A stretch of DNA of 56,486 nucleotides from an uncultured Clostridia bacterium (GTDB lineage Bacteria > Bacillota > Clostridia > TANB77 > CAG-508), in assembly GCA_934121875.1 (NCBI GenBank), contig CAKOVG010000004.1, forward strand, positions 1-56,486, read 5' to 3'. The notes under the pieces were generated by a model. The model saw nothing but the letters and a program-made list of their open reading frames with translations, ran no database searches and had not been told where the DNA came from. This document shows, piece by piece, positions 24,095 to 35,040 of this stretch; position 1 is the stretch's first letter; each line of letters opens with the position of its first letter. The translations under genes and the position numbers were made by a program.

Positions 24095-24555
24095 AAGATG
24101 ATGAAAAAAAGGTAGAGTATGCCTTCCTTACAAATATCTTTAAAGAAGTATGTCCGTTCTTTATGTCTATAGGAATGACTTATGACCAATTTTGGAGAGA
24201 TGATTTAGAGATTACTCAATACTATTTAAAAGCATATAAGCAAAAAATAGAAAGAGAACAAGAAATACAAGAATGGCGTATGTGGAAACAAGGCGTGTAT
24301 GTATATGAGGCATTATGTGATGTATCTCCTATCTTACACGCCTTTTCTAAAAAAGGTACAAAACCTTTACCTTATCCAACTAAACCTTATGGTGTAGAAG
24401 AAAGACAAGAAAAAAAATCAAAAGAACAAATAGAACAAGAAGCAAAAAATGAAAGATTAAGAGCTCAAATAAGGTTTAATAACTGGGCAAGAGCCACCAA
24501 AAAACATTTCGAGAAAGAGGCAGGTGGTCAATTAAATGGAAACAACAATAGATAG
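24079..24555 (+). CDS. frameshift partner of the tail chaperone (gpGT-like C-terminal domain)
   Basis: This frame overlaps the upstream chaperone gene by 16 bases. It is probably translated mainly as a -1 fusion of about 262 aa (23768-24555), although a GTG (24079) exists. The domain is helical with tryptophan-rich segments (SIGMTYDQFWRDDLE, EWRMWKQGVYVYEAL) and a charged C-terminus. It overlaps the tape measure start by 20 bases, as usual. Confidence 0.8.
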   Translation: MEGSLEDDEKKVEYAFLTNIFKEVCPFFMSIGMTYDQFWRDDLEITQYYLKAYKQKIEREQEIQEWRMWKQGVYVYEALCDVSPILHAFSKKGTKPLPYPTKPYGVEERQEKKSKEQIEQEAKNERLRAQIRFNNWARATKKHFEKEAGGQLNGNNNR

Positions 24556-27500
24556 TGTTATTATTGAGATAAATTCAAGTGCAGAAAATTCTAGTAAAGG
24601 TTTACAAACTTTAATTGATACTTTAGATAAATTAAATCAAAAGATAAGTCCTGTTTTAAGTAATTTAGACAATTTAAAATCTAAATTAGACAAAACTGGG
24701 AATTCTGTAGATAAAATAAATTCTAAAGCCAATAACACAAAAGGAGTAGATAAATTTGCTACTGCATTAACTAAATTAGTTAATGTTGGGGCTTTAGTTG
24801 GAGGACTAAAAGTTTTATACAATGTATTAGGAGACACTGTAACAAAAAGTAATGATTACATTGAAAACCTAAATTTATTTTATGTATCAATGGGCAAAAA
24901 TGCTGACAAAGCAAAAGAATTTGCGGATAACTTTAGCAATGTATTAGGAGTAGACCCATCTAAAGTTATGAGATATATGGGTGTATTTAATACTTTAGCC
25001 GAAGGCTTTGGATTATCTAGTGATAAAGCTTATGTTATGAGTAAAAATTTAACACAATTATCTTATGATATGAGTTCATTTTTAAATATACCAATAGAAC
25101 AAGCAATGCAAAAAATAAAATCTGGTTTTTCTGGCGAAATAGAACCAATGAGAGCAGTTGGTGTTGCATTGGACCAAGCTACGTTACAAGAAACTGCATA
25201 TAGATTGGGATTAGAACAGAAAGTATCAGAAATGACAAGAGCACAGAAATCTCAATTATTATACTACCAAATGATGACAAAAACTACTACAATGCAAGGA
25301 GATATGGCAAGAACATTATTACAACCAGCAAATGCAATAAGAGTATTAAAAGAACAATTTACATTATTTGCTAGAGCAGTAGGAAATATTTTTATTCCAA
25401 TGCTTACAGCTACAATTCCTTATTTGATGATATTAACTAAATGGCTTACAGCAGCAGCACAAGCTATTGCAAATTTATTTGGATTTAAAATAGATACATC
25501 TGCTTGGAAATCTTCATTAGATGGAGTGTCAGCAGGAATTGAAGATGTAGGAGATAGTACTAAAGGAACAAATAAAGAATTAAAGAAAATGTTGGCTCAA
25601 TTTGACGAATTAAATGTAATTGATTTTGGAAAAGATAGTTCAAAAGGTAGTGGAAGTGGAGGAGCTTCTGGTGGAGAATTAGATATTCCATTGCCAGAAT
25701 ATGACGCTCTAACAGGTGCTTTAAGTAAAAATTTAGATGAAGTTGAGGCAAAATTAAAAGGAATACTTCCTTTAATAGGAATGATAGGAGCTGCACTTTT
25801 AGTAATAAAAGGAATAAAAATATTAAGCAATTTAGCAAAATTAACTAACGAATTAGGTTTAGGAGCTAAAGCACTTTCAACAATTAATGGAGCAATTACA
25901 GTATTAAAAGGAACATTAGCAGTTTTAGTAGGAATGATGGTTGGATTTTCTTTATCAAGTTTTATAGATTGGATTTCAAATGGAAATCAAGAATTAGAAA
26001 ATACAATAAAAATTATTTCAGTAGTACTAGAAGTTGGTGGTGGTATAATTGCATTAATGACAGGAAATTGGTTGGTAGCGTTAGGTTTATTTGGAGCAGC
26101 AATTGGTACAATAGTTCAAGATATTACAAATGCAAATAATAAAGTAGACATATTTAGAGGAGTATCAGAAAAAACACAATCAGCTTTACAAACTACTTAT
26201 GACGCCTTAACTAATACTGACGAAATGTTAAAAGATTTACATTGGAATAACATAGCTCCTAGTGATGAAAATATTGCAACATTACAAAAAAATGTAGATA
26301 CTATTATAGGAGAATATATTAGATTAGCAGCTGAACAATATGCTCAACAAAAAGCACAAATTACAAGTAATTTAACATTAAGTCAAGAAGAAAAAGATGA
26401 AATGTTAAGAATATTAGCTTCTAGTTACGAAAAACAAGTTGAAGAAGCTAAAGCTGATGAACAAAGATTAAACGAAGAAATAAACAAATTAAAAAATGCT
26501 AGTGCCGAAGATATTGCAAAATATTATGATGATATATTAGGAACATTAGAGAGATATGCTCAATCTAGTACAGAAATAGTAACAAACAATGAAGATGAAA
26601 CTGCTAAAATAAAATCAAATTATAATCAACAAAAAGTAAATAATGAAAAAGAAGCATTAAGTACAATGCTTCAATCAAGTATTGAGAACAGAGACAAAAC
26701 TATAAAAGCAGCAGAAGAAAAATATAATACAGATGTTAATAATGCAGAAGAAGCATACAAAAAGATATTAGAAAAAAATAAAGACTTAACAGATGAACAA
26801 AAAGAATTATTTGAGAAAGCAAAAGATAGTAGTATTAAACAAGCTGAATTAGAAAGAGATAATGCTATAAGAATTGCAAAAGAAAGACATTTAGGTTTAG
26901 TAAAAGAAGCTAAAAAAGAAAATTCAGAAATATTAAAAGATATGGACTTAAGCACAGGCAAACAAAAGAATATGTGGGTTGAATTAGGTAAAAATATTTT
27001 AGCCAACATTACTCCTATTGGAAGTATAGGCAAGGCTGTATACGATTTAGCAAATAATTTTGATACTTCTTTTAGCGAAACTAATATCTATATAAAAGGA
27101 ACTGAAAACGAATTAGACAATTTAAGTGCTTCAATTAATGAAAATGCAAATGATTTGAATTTTTATGACCAAGCATATGCAGGTTTAGGAGATACAATTG
27201 GAGATTTAACTTCAATAGAACAAGGACAAAAAGGATTTCAAGATTTATCAGATGATGTAAAAGGAGTAATAAATGAATTATCTAATTTACAAGACGCAGG
27301 AAACAATTTAACATTTGGAGGATATAGATTTACTGTTGATTGGATATATAGTCCAGAAGCAAATTTAAAAGCAGCACAAGCTGCTGGATTGAAAGCAATT
27401 CCTAGAATTAGATTTCAAAAATATGCTGATGGTGGTTTTCCAGAAATGGGAGAAATGTTTATTGCAAGAGAAAATGGACCAGAACTTGTAGGTAACATAG

Positions 27501-27703
27501 GAAGAAAATCAGCTGTAGCAAACAATGACCAAATTATTGAAGGTATTAGACAAGGTGTATCACAAGGAGTAGCAGAAGCAATGCCAAGTCAACAAAGAGG
27601 ACCTATAAATGTTTATGTAGGAAATAGAAAAGTATATTCAGGTTATGGCGAATATGCAAATGAAGAAAACAATATGTATGGAACTAATGTAATAAGAGTT
27701 TAG
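24536..27703 (+). CDS. tape measure protein
   Basis: 1055 aa. It sets tail length and is ejected with the DNA. The N-terminal third (about residues 65-290, including LNLFYVSMGKNADKAKEFA and LLQPANAIRVLKEQFT) matches the TP901-type core. Hydrophobic stretches lie at about 400-500 (membrane-active), then a long coiled coil (about 580-780). The C-terminus ends with YADGGFPEMGEMFIARENGPELVG, a common tape-measure tail mot. At 3 residues per 4.5 angstrom this predicts a tail near 0.15 micrometre. Confidence 0.92.
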   Translation: METTIDSVIIEINSSAENSSKGLQTLIDTLDKLNQKISPVLSNLDNLKSKLDKTGNSVDKINSKANNTKGVDKFATALTKLVNVGALVGGLKVLYNVLGDTVTKSNDYIENLNLFYVSMGKNADKAKEFADNFSNVLGVDPSKVMRYMGVFNTLAEGFGLSSDKAYVMSKNLTQLSYDMSSFLNIPIEQAMQKIKSGFSGEIEPMRAVGVALDQATLQETAYRLGLEQKVSEMTRAQKSQLLYYQMMTKTTTMQGDMARTLLQPANAIRVLKEQFTLFARAVGNIFIPMLTATIPYLMILTKWLTAAAQAIANLFGFKIDTSAWKSSLDGVSAGIEDVGDSTKGTNKELKKMLAQFDELNVIDFGKDSSKGSGSGGASGGELDIPLPEYDALTGALSKNLDEVEAKLKGILPLIGMIGAALLVIKGIKILSNLAKLTNELGLGAKALSTINGAITVLKGTLAVLVGMMVGFSLSSFIDWISNGNQELENTIKIISVVLEVGGGIIALMTGNWLVALGLFGAAIGTIVQDITNANNKVDIFRGVSEKTQSALQTTYDALTNTDEMLKDLHWNNIAPSDENIATLQKNVDTIIGEYIRLAAEQYAQQKAQITSNLTLSQEEKDEMLRILASSYEKQVEEAKADEQRLNEEINKLKNASAEDIAKYYDDILGTLERYAQSSTEIVTNNEDETAKIKSNYNQQKVNNEKEALSTMLQSSIENRDKTIKAAEEKYNTDVNNAEEAYKKILEKNKDLTDEQKELFEKAKDSSIKQAELERDNAIRIAKERHLGLVKEAKKENSEILKDMDLSTGKQKNMWVELGKNILANITPIGSIGKAVYDLANNFDTSFSETNIYIKGTENELDNLSASINENANDLNFYDQAYAGLGDTIGDLTSIEQGQKGFQDLSDDVKGVINELSNLQDAGNNLTFGGYRFTVDWIYSPEANLKAAQAAGLKAIPRIRFQKYADGGFPEMGEMFIARENGPELVGNIGRKSAVANNDQIIEGIRQGVSQGVAEAMPSQQRGPINVYVGNRKVYSGYGEYANEENNMYGTNVIRV

Positions 27704-27712
27704 GAGGCAAAT

Positions 27713-28096
27713 ATGAGTAATTTTAAGGGATATTATTTTAAGACTAACAATTGTACTTTTATGAACCCACCAATGTCGAGAGAAGGCTATGAAGTACAAC
27801 CACATTTAGTACAAGTAACAGACGCAGGACGTGTAGCAAGTGGAAAATTAATAATAAAAGAATTACCTCATAGACCTACTAAACTTGTTATACAATTTCC
27901 TATAATGACAGAGGAACAATATAGAACGTATTATAAAGCATTAGATAATATGTATTTAACAGTAGAGTATTATAATGAAGATAGTGATAGTTATGAAACT
28001 GGAACATTTTATCATACAGATTTAATTTATAAGCCAGTAAAATATCAAGGTCAAGAAATGATATTATTAAATCAATTTAGTTTAATAGAACATTAA
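27713..28096 (+). CDS. small tail protein, distal-tail position
   Basis: 127 aa. A compact beta-rich protein (N-terminal MNPPMSREGYEVQPHLVQV) that I associate with the DUF6711 family found directly after tape measure genes. It probably belongs to the distal tail/baseplate hub; the exact role is not established. Confidence 0.65.
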   Translation: MSNFKGYYFKTNNCTFMNPPMSREGYEVQPHLVQVTDAGRVASGKLIIKELPHRPTKLVIQFPIMTEEQYRTYYKALDNMYLTVEYYNEDSDSYETGTFYHTDLIYKPVKYQGQEMILLNQFSLIEH

Positions 28097-28111
28097 AGAA
28101 AGGAGATAATT

Positions 28112-31100
28112 ATGTATAAATTGTATAATAAAAAAACAATTGAAGGATTATCTCCTTTAGTTGTTGAAAAAGCAGAAAAAGATTATATAGATACTTTAAT
28201 AAGAGGTTACACTAAACAAACTACAAATTTATCAGATGGGTTATTAGAACAAGGAACAATTATAGCAGAAGGAGATAAAGATGCAACAAACAGAGTTAGA
28301 ACTACAAATTTAATAAAAGTTATACCTAACACTAAAATAGTAGTTAATGCAAGTGTTGATGGTAATATATCTTTAGAATATTATGTTTATTATTATGACA
28401 TATCAAATAATTATGTAACAAATATATTAGGCTGGAAAAGTGTAGGAACAGAAATAATTATACCAAATGATAATAATATAAAATTTTGTAGATTAATTAT
28501 TAGAAAAAATGATAATAGTACAATAATTCCAACTGATATATCTAATTTTAATGTAGGAAACACACCAAGTCCAGATTACCCTAGCAGAATAAGAAATATA
28601 GGGGATAATGTAAATTTATTTAATGGCATTTTTGAAAGTACAACAAAAAATGGGATAACTTCAAAATATAGTGATGGAATACTTACTTTAAATGGTACTG
28701 CAACAGAACAAACAGATATAGTATGGAATGGTAACTTTACAATGAAAGCCAACACTTCATACATAATTACTTCTTATTATCAAAGTGGAACTATAACAGG
28801 GTCAGCAATGTTTTATGGTCAAAATAGTACTAATTGGCTAGGATTTAATCTTTCACTAGGAAATTCAAATACTTCTCAAATAAGAGACGAATATTATACA
28901 AACAATAATTTAGATTTTAATGTAAATAAATTTATAAGAATAACAAGCGGAACTATATTTGATAATTATAAAATAAAAATTAAAATAGCAGAGAGTTCAA
29001 TAGAAACTCCTTGGACACCATATGGTTGTGGAAGTATTGATTATGAGATAGAAAATGAAAATATATTTAGTAGTGATTTAGAAATAGGAGAAATAAATAA
29101 TACAACTGGTCTTAATGTTTCAAATGGAAATGCTATAAGAACGAAAGATTATATAAAAGTAAAACCAAATACAACTTATACTTTAAAAAATAGTAACAAC
29201 TATATGAATGTTGTATATTTTTATTCAGCAGATAAAACATATATAAATTACTCATATTCAACAGATACTTCATATACATTTACAACTGGAACTACAGCAG
29301 AATATATAAGAGTACGTTCAAGTTCGGTTAATTCACAAAATGATTTAACAACAAAATATATGTTAGTAGAAGGTTCAATAGCAAAACCATATGTAGAACA
29401 CCAAGAACAAACAATACATTTTCCATTAAGCAAAGGACAACTATTACACGAAGGAGATTATCTTGCAAGTGATGGAATACATCAAAATAAAAAAACTATA
29501 ATAATAAATGGTACAGAAAATATATCATATGAAAACAATATGATATTAATAAAAGAAACTGGTTTAAATCAAAAAAAGTATGAAGATGGTGGAAAATGTA
29601 TTTCTAATTATTTTAAATATGTAAGTCCAAATTCAGGAAATGGTATTTGGATTGGTAATGCAACTCCTATACTTATAAAAGATAGTAAATTTACAAGTGC
29701 AACAAGTTTTATTACATGGGCGAAAGCTCGATATGAAGAAGGTACACCACTTAAGATAGAATATGAATTAGCAGAAGAAATTATTACACCTTTAACAGCA
29801 GAACAGCAAAATGTTATAGATAATATAGAACTTTTTGAAGGATATAATCAAATAAATTCTTTAGATGAATTTGATTTTGAGATGAAAATTATATATACTC
29901 CACAATTTACAGAAGATATAAGGAAAGCTTTTAGAACTGGAATAACTAAAGCTTATTTGGAAGTGATAGGAACAGATGTTGTAATTGATTATCAAAATTA
30001 TTTAAAAAATATAGAATTTTCTGAATTGAGATTTGTTCCAGATAAAGGAATATTTGGTCAAGCAGTTGCAAAGAAAATAGTTGTTAACTTTAATAATTTA
30101 GATAATACTTTAAATTTACAAGATAAAGAAATTAGATTATTTATTGAAACAGAAGTAGATGAAGAAAATTATAGAATAAAATATGGAGATTTTATTGTAC
30201 AACACCCAGAAAATGAAAATGTAAATGACAATACGTCTTTAACTGGATTAGATTATATGATAAAAACAAATGTTAAATATGTAGATACTATAACATATCC
30301 TTGTACATTAAGACAATTAGCAAATAATATTTGTACTCAATGTGGATTAACATTAAGTAAAGAAAGTTTTAAAAATGAAAATTTCGTAGTAGAAAATAAT
30401 CAATTTGTTAGTGGAGAAACTTGCAGACAAATAATACAAGGAATTGCTTTAAGTGCATTTTCTTGGGCTAGAATTGACGAAAATAATGAATTGCATTTTG
30501 ATTTTGATAAAGATTTTAGTATAAAAGAAGAACTTACAAATGATGAATATTATAATTTAGATTTTAATAAAGAATTGTATGGACCAACAAATAGAATTAT
30601 AATAAGAGATAGTCAAATAGATGGAGAAAATGTAACAATATCAGATGATGAAAGTATAGCAACTAATGGTGTAAACGAAATAGTTATAGAGGACAATCCA
30701 TTTGCTTATACACAAGAAAAAAGAGAACAATTAATAGAAGCAGGAAAAGATTTATTTGGTTTTTCTTATTTACCAATAAATAGTTCTAAATTAATAGGAT
30801 ATATTTATTTGAATTGTTTAGATAGAATAAAAATTAAGAATATGCAAGGACAATCATTTGAAACTTATTTATTCAATCATATAATAAATTATGAAGGAAC
30901 AGCATTAGATACAATTGAAGTTCCAGCAATGACAAAAACAGAAACTAAATATACATTTACACCAGATATTACACAAGCGTTAAAAAATACACAAGTTATA
31001 GTTGATAAAGCAAATCAAACTATAACAGGAATAATAGAAAAACAAGAAGGACAAAGTAATCAAATAACATCTATTGAAGCTAGCCTTGACGGAATAAATA

Positions 31101-31849
31101 CTAAAATTCAAGACAACCAAGATGATATAAACGAGAGATTTAACAAAATAGAAACTACATTAGAGGGAACAACACAAGTATTAAGCAATAAAGGTGGAAA
31201 CAATATATTCTATTATGCTAAAGAATTTTGGACTGACGGAACAGAAAATGGAACTGCAAAATTAAATGAATATACAGACACAGAAGTTCAAAAAATATCA
31301 GTTTCTGGAAATGGATATAAAATAAATAAAGGAACATCTGAACAAAAAGTAAATGTAAAAAATGATATATATACTATAAGCTTTACGTATAAAAAGCTTG
31401 TAGATTTAGCAATAGGATATGTACTTATTAATAATGAAAGAATAGATTTGTCAAGTTCAGCATGGAAAGAAGAAGTTATAACTTTAAATATTGATACTAA
31501 TAATGTTGATTTTAAAATAATTTCTGATACAGACAATGCTTTTGAAATTTATGATTTAATGGGAACTATAGGAGAAGAAAAGCAAATTTGGACGCAAAAT
31601 CCTAATGAAACAAGAACTGATACAGTAACCATAGGAAAAGGAATTGAAGTAAAATCTAGTAGCAAAAATACTTATGCAAGATTTGACGCAGATGGAAATA
31701 GAATATTTAATAATTCTACAAATCAAGTTGTTACTGCTTTAACAGATAAAGGAGTAGAAACTAATGAAATTGATAGTGAATTAGGTAAAATTGGTGGAAT
31801 ATTAATTCAAAAAATGAGTGGTCAAACTTGGATTTCAAGTTTACTATAG
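28112..31849 (+). CDS. tail-associated receptor/baseplate protein
   Basis: 1245 aa. After a helical N-terminus, beta-rich modules at about 150-300 and 310-560 each look like carbohydrate-binding jelly rolls. The first is introduced by the SPDYPSRIRNIGDNVN linker typical of phage tail proteins. Residues about 600-960 resemble the hub portion of siphovirus Tal-type proteins (AYLEVIGTDVVIDY, then VSGETCRQIIQGIAL). The C-terminus has a coiled coil and a trimeric beta-like end. It probably binds the host surface. Confidence 0.75.
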   Translation: MYKLYNKKTIEGLSPLVVEKAEKDYIDTLIRGYTKQTTNLSDGLLEQGTIIAEGDKDATNRVRTTNLIKVIPNTKIVVNASVDGNISLEYYVYYYDISNNYVTNILGWKSVGTEIIIPNDNNIKFCRLIIRKNDNSTIIPTDISNFNVGNTPSPDYPSRIRNIGDNVNLFNGIFESTTKNGITSKYSDGILTLNGTATEQTDIVWNGNFTMKANTSYIITSYYQSGTITGSAMFYGQNSTNWLGFNLSLGNSNTSQIRDEYYTNNNLDFNVNKFIRITSGTIFDNYKIKIKIAESSIETPWTPYGCGSIDYEIENENIFSSDLEIGEINNTTGLNVSNGNAIRTKDYIKVKPNTTYTLKNSNNYMNVVYFYSADKTYINYSYSTDTSYTFTTGTTAEYIRVRSSSVNSQNDLTTKYMLVEGSIAKPYVEHQEQTIHFPLSKGQLLHEGDYLASDGIHQNKKTIIINGTENISYENNMILIKETGLNQKKYEDGGKCISNYFKYVSPNSGNGIWIGNATPILIKDSKFTSATSFITWAKARYEEGTPLKIEYELAEEIITPLTAEQQNVIDNIELFEGYNQINSLDEFDFEMKIIYTPQFTEDIRKAFRTGITKAYLEVIGTDVVIDYQNYLKNIEFSELRFVPDKGIFGQAVAKKIVVNFNNLDNTLNLQDKEIRLFIETEVDEENYRIKYGDFIVQHPENENVNDNTSLTGLDYMIKTNVKYVDTITYPCTLRQLANNICTQCGLTLSKESFKNENFVVENNQFVSGETCRQIIQGIALSAFSWARIDENNELHFDFDKDFSIKEELTNDEYYNLDFNKELYGPTNRIIIRDSQIDGENVTISDDESIATNGVNEIVIEDNPFAYTQEKREQLIEAGKDLFGFSYLPINSSKLIGYIYLNCLDRIKIKNMQGQSFETYLFNHIINYEGTALDTIEVPAMTKTETKYTFTPDITQALKNTQVIVDKANQTITGIIEKQEGQSNQITSIEASLDGINTKIQDNQDDINERFNKIETTLEGTTQVLSNKGGNNIFYYAKEFWTDGTENGTAKLNEYTDTEVQKISVSGNGYKINKGTSEQKVNVKNDIYTISFTYKKLVDLAIGYVLINNERIDLSSSAWKEEVITLNIDTNNVDFKIISDTDNAFEIYDLMGTIGEEKQIWTQNPNETRTDTVTIGKGIEVKSSSKNTYARFDADGNRIFNNSTNQVVTALTDKGVETNEIDSELGKIGGILIQKMSGQTWISSLL

Positions 31850-31862
31850 AAAGGAGAAATAA

Positions 31863-34070
31863 ATGGCTACAAGTGGTAATACAAGTTCTAATGGCTACCA
31901 AGGTAGATATATATACTTTGAATGGTGGACCAAAAGTGTAAGTTCTGCAAATAATACAAGAACAATAGGATATAAATTTACTGCTAAAGGTGGTAGTTCT
32001 TCAAGTTATTATCATCACAACAACGTTTTCCAATTAAATGGAAACACTGTATATACTGGGGGACAAAGTGATTATATAAAAACAGATACAGTTTTAGCAC
32101 AGGGAGATTATACAATAAATCAAAGTAGTACTAATAAATTAAGAGTAGATATGGACGGAGGTATTTATTCTTATGGAAATAATATTAATACTGCTGATGA
32201 ATGGACCTTAGACGATATTCCTAGATATGCAAAAGCTACTATTTCTTTAAATTCAAGAACTTTAAATACTATAAAAATAAGTTATTCAGTAGACGCTACA
32301 ATTGACGGAATTTGGGTTAGCAAAAATGGTGGAGATTGGCAAGGTGGGTATGCCTTAACATCTCCTATAAATATAACAGGATTATCTCCAAATACTAAAT
32401 ATACTTTAAAAATAAGAGTAAAAAGAAAAGATAGTCAATTATATAGTGAAAGCAATAGTATAGATGTTACTACATTTGATATTGCAAAATTAGTAAGCGT
32501 ACCAAATGTTAATATAGGTAGTGCACAAACAATTACTTGGACTAATCCTAGTGGTGCTGCAACAACATTAAAATTATGTAGGGCAGATACTGCTAATACA
32601 CAAATAGCAAATATTGGAACTGTTACAGGAACAAGTAAATCTTATACAGCAACAGCAAGTACAATTTATGCCTTAACTCCTAATAGTAATACATATAAAG
32701 CTAGATACATTTTAACTACTACACAAAATGGGCAAAGTTATACTAATTCAAAAGATTTTAATTTTATTGTTACTAACAGTAATCCTACATTTAGTAATTT
32801 TACTTATCAAGATACAAATGCAACTACAGTAGCTTTAACTGGAAGTAACCAAATTTTAGTTAAAGGATATTCTAAAGTAAAAGCTATTGTAACTGTTGCA
32901 AATAAAGCAATCGCTAAAAATAGTGCTACAATGAAAACATATAAATTAGTTATAGGTAGTCAAAGTAGGACAAATAATTATTCAAGTGCAGAAGATGTTT
33001 ATTTACCAGCAAGTGGAGCTGTATCTGTTGATAGCGGAACTCTAACAGTATATGCAACAGACAGTAGAACAAATAGTACTTCTGTTACAAAAAATGCAAC
33101 ATATAAACAATATAGTGATTTAACAATAAAATCAGTAACAGCAGTTAGAGATAGTAATGGAGTAGGAAAAGGAGTAACTTTATCTTTTAATGGTTCTTAT
33201 TGGGCTCAAAATTTCGGAACAGGTACTAATTCGGTTACAAATACAATAAAATCAGTAACTTATCAATATAGGAATTCAAGTAGTAGTACTTGGCATACTG
33301 GAACAACAACTTTAACTTATACTCAAAGTAATGGTAATTATAGTGGTTCTCTTAAAATAAAAGGAGAAGACGCAGAAGGATTTAACATCTCAAATTCTTA
33401 TGTAATTAGATTAACTGTTAAAGATGAATTATCTACAAAAACTTATGATGTTACATTATCATCAGGAACACCAGCGATTGCTATATATAAATCAAAAGTT
33501 GCAATAGGAAAAAAATATGATACAAGTGATGATAGTACATTACAAGTAAATGGGAAAATTAATGGAACAGGATTAGGAACAAATTTAGCAAATGCAATAG
33601 TAAATAAAATTTATCCTGTTGGAAGTATATACATAAGTGTAAATAATACTAACCCTAAAAATTTATTTGGAGGAACTTGGGAACAATTAAAAAATGCTTT
33701 TTTATATGCTAACGCAGGAACTTCTTATAGTTCAGGAAATGGAACAGGAACAACAACTAATGCTTCGACAGGAAGTACAGGAGGTCCAAGTACAAATACA
33801 TCAGGAAGTACTACATTAACAATAAATCAAATACCAGCACATAGCCATTCGGTTTCAACTGATATGGCTAAAAATGAAGCAACAGGATTTGGATTAGTTA
33901 ATTCAGAAAGTTTTATGGATAGAGTTATAGTTAATGGAACTACTAAAACTGGCAATGCTGGTGGAGGACAAGGACATACTCACACATTATCTAGCCATAC
34001 ACATAGTTTGAATAGTCATAAACATAATATTCCATATTTAGCCGTATTTGTATGGAAAAGAACTGCTTAA
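31863..34070 (+). CDS. minor structural protein with Fn3-like and collar domains
   Basis: 735 aa. The N-terminal domain (YFEWWTKSVSSANNTRTIGY) matches the DUF859-type siphovirus minor structural family. A Fn3-like repeat follows (about 135-205), then Ig-like beta repeats. The C-terminus (about 580-735) is a collar-like domain: YPVGSIYISVNNTNPKNLFG, GGTWEQL, then a His-rich HSHxH-type metal array (GHTHTLSSHTHSLNSHKHN). Such ends form trimeric, metal-stabilised receptor-binding tips. Confidence 0.75.
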   Translation: MATSGNTSSNGYQGRYIYFEWWTKSVSSANNTRTIGYKFTAKGGSSSSYYHHNNVFQLNGNTVYTGGQSDYIKTDTVLAQGDYTINQSSTNKLRVDMDGGIYSYGNNINTADEWTLDDIPRYAKATISLNSRTLNTIKISYSVDATIDGIWVSKNGGDWQGGYALTSPINITGLSPNTKYTLKIRVKRKDSQLYSESNSIDVTTFDIAKLVSVPNVNIGSAQTITWTNPSGAATTLKLCRADTANTQIANIGTVTGTSKSYTATASTIYALTPNSNTYKARYILTTTQNGQSYTNSKDFNFIVTNSNPTFSNFTYQDTNATTVALTGSNQILVKGYSKVKAIVTVANKAIAKNSATMKTYKLVIGSQSRTNNYSSAEDVYLPASGAVSVDSGTLTVYATDSRTNSTSVTKNATYKQYSDLTIKSVTAVRDSNGVGKGVTLSFNGSYWAQNFGTGTNSVTNTIKSVTYQYRNSSSSTWHTGTTTLTYTQSNGNYSGSLKIKGEDAEGFNISNSYVIRLTVKDELSTKTYDVTLSSGTPAIAIYKSKVAIGKKYDTSDDSTLQVNGKINGTGLGTNLANAIVNKIYPVGSIYISVNNTNPKNLFGGTWEQLKNAFLYANAGTSYSSGNGTGTTTNASTGSTGGPSTNTSGSTTLTINQIPAHSHSVSTDMAKNEATGFGLVNSESFMDRVIVNGTTKTGNAGGGQGHTHTLSSHTHSLNSHKHNIPYLAVFVWKRTA

Positions 34071-34085
34071 TTTTTTAAAAATATA

Positions 34086-34114
34086 TAGACAAAGAAAAAA
34101 ATCTTTGATATAAT
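34086..34114 (+). promoter_or_regulatory. promoter for the xhlA-agr-like operon
   Basis: TAGACA (34086-34091), 17-base spacer, extended -10 TGATATAAT (34109-34114). It lies 28 bases before ATG 34143 and would transcribe through the agr-like genes to the terminator at 35653. Confidence 0.7.
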
Positions 34115-34142
34115 CAAAATATAAAACAAGGAGCTTTAAATT

Positions 34143-34469
34143 ATGGATACTAAAGATTTAGAGAACAAAATTAATAAATTGGAAAGTGAGCAAAGTAAAA
34201 TAAAAGAGGAACAAGTTGAACTTAAAAATTTTGTAAATACTTCAATAACTCCAATTCAAATAGGTATAGCAGAAATAAAAGTTATGCTTAAAGAAAGACT
34301 TGAACAAGACAATTTAAAAAATGATTTACTTGAAAAAGATATAAAAAATCACGAAGCAAGAATAAAAAAACTTGAAGATAATCATTCATGGCTTTGGAAA
34401 ACAGTTGCAGGTTCAATCATAACATTAATAGTATCCATTATAGTTTTTGTTATTAAATTAATGAAATAA
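34143..34469 (+). CDS. XhlA-like holin accessory protein
   Basis: 108 aa: an N-terminal coiled coil (residues 1-80) and one C-terminal membrane helix (WLWKTVAGSIITLIVSIIV). This is the layout of the haemolysin XhlA family, membrane proteins that work with holin and endolysin. The usual holin and lysin follow only 4.6 kb later, separated by the agr-like cassette. Confidence 0.75.
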   Translation: MDTKDLENKINKLESEQSKIKEEQVELKNFVNTSITPIQIGIAEIKVMLKERLEQDNLKNDLLEKDIKNHEARIKKLEDNHSWLWKTVAGSIITLIVSIIVFVIKLMK

Positions 34470-34478
34470 GGTGTAAAA

Positions 34479-35030
34479 ATGTTATTACAAATTTTAATTA
34501 GTGTAGTATTAGGGTTATTACCAGAAGTTTTGTATTTCACTATGTTTTTAATTTGTACTAAAGATATTAAAGAAAAGCGAATAAAATTAGGACTATTGAT
34601 TTCGATTGCATATGTTTTATGTATGTTTATTCAAAAATATAAAGTTATATATTATGTTTTATTTATAGCATTAGTATATGCAATTTTGAAATTATTATAT
34701 AAAGAGAAAACACAAATAATAGATGTATTTACTTTTAGTATATGTTTTGGATATTTATGTATTTTATCATCAATGTTTTATGGATTGAGTAAATATTTCA
34801 ATATTAATTATTATTTTTGTAGTATTTTATTAAGAATTTCTATGTTTTTACCTTTTATTTTTAAAAATAAATTTAACAAGTTATATAGAAAATATTGCAA
34901 TTTATGGAATAGAAATGACGATATAAAAAGACCAATAAAAAGTATTACTTTAAGAAATATAAGTCTAATTTTATTAAATAGTTTAATATTATTTATAAAT
35001 TTAGCTTGTATATATATTTTAAGTTTGTGA
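34479..35030 (+). CDS. AgrC-like multi-span membrane protein without kinase domain
   Basis: 183 aa (AAGGTG before ATG 34479) with about six hydrophobic spans (near 2-26, 35-52, 55-72, 82-102, 108-128 and 160-182). Size, topology and the final ITLRNISLILLNSLILFIN segment resemble the sensor half of AgrC histidine kinases, but nothing follows it: no H-box or ATPase domain is present. The assignment rests on topology and on its place before agrD/agrB-like genes; it could be another immunity or sensing membrane protein. Confidence 0.5.
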   Translation: MLLQILISVVLGLLPEVLYFTMFLICTKDIKEKRIKLGLLISIAYVLCMFIQKYKVIYYVLFIALVYAILKLLYKEKTQIIDVFTFSICFGYLCILSSMFYGLSKYFNINYYFCSILLRISMFLPFIFKNKFNKLYRKYCNLWNRNDDIKRPIKSITLRNISLILLNSLILFINLACIYILSL

Positions 35031-35040
35031 GGTGGTAAAT

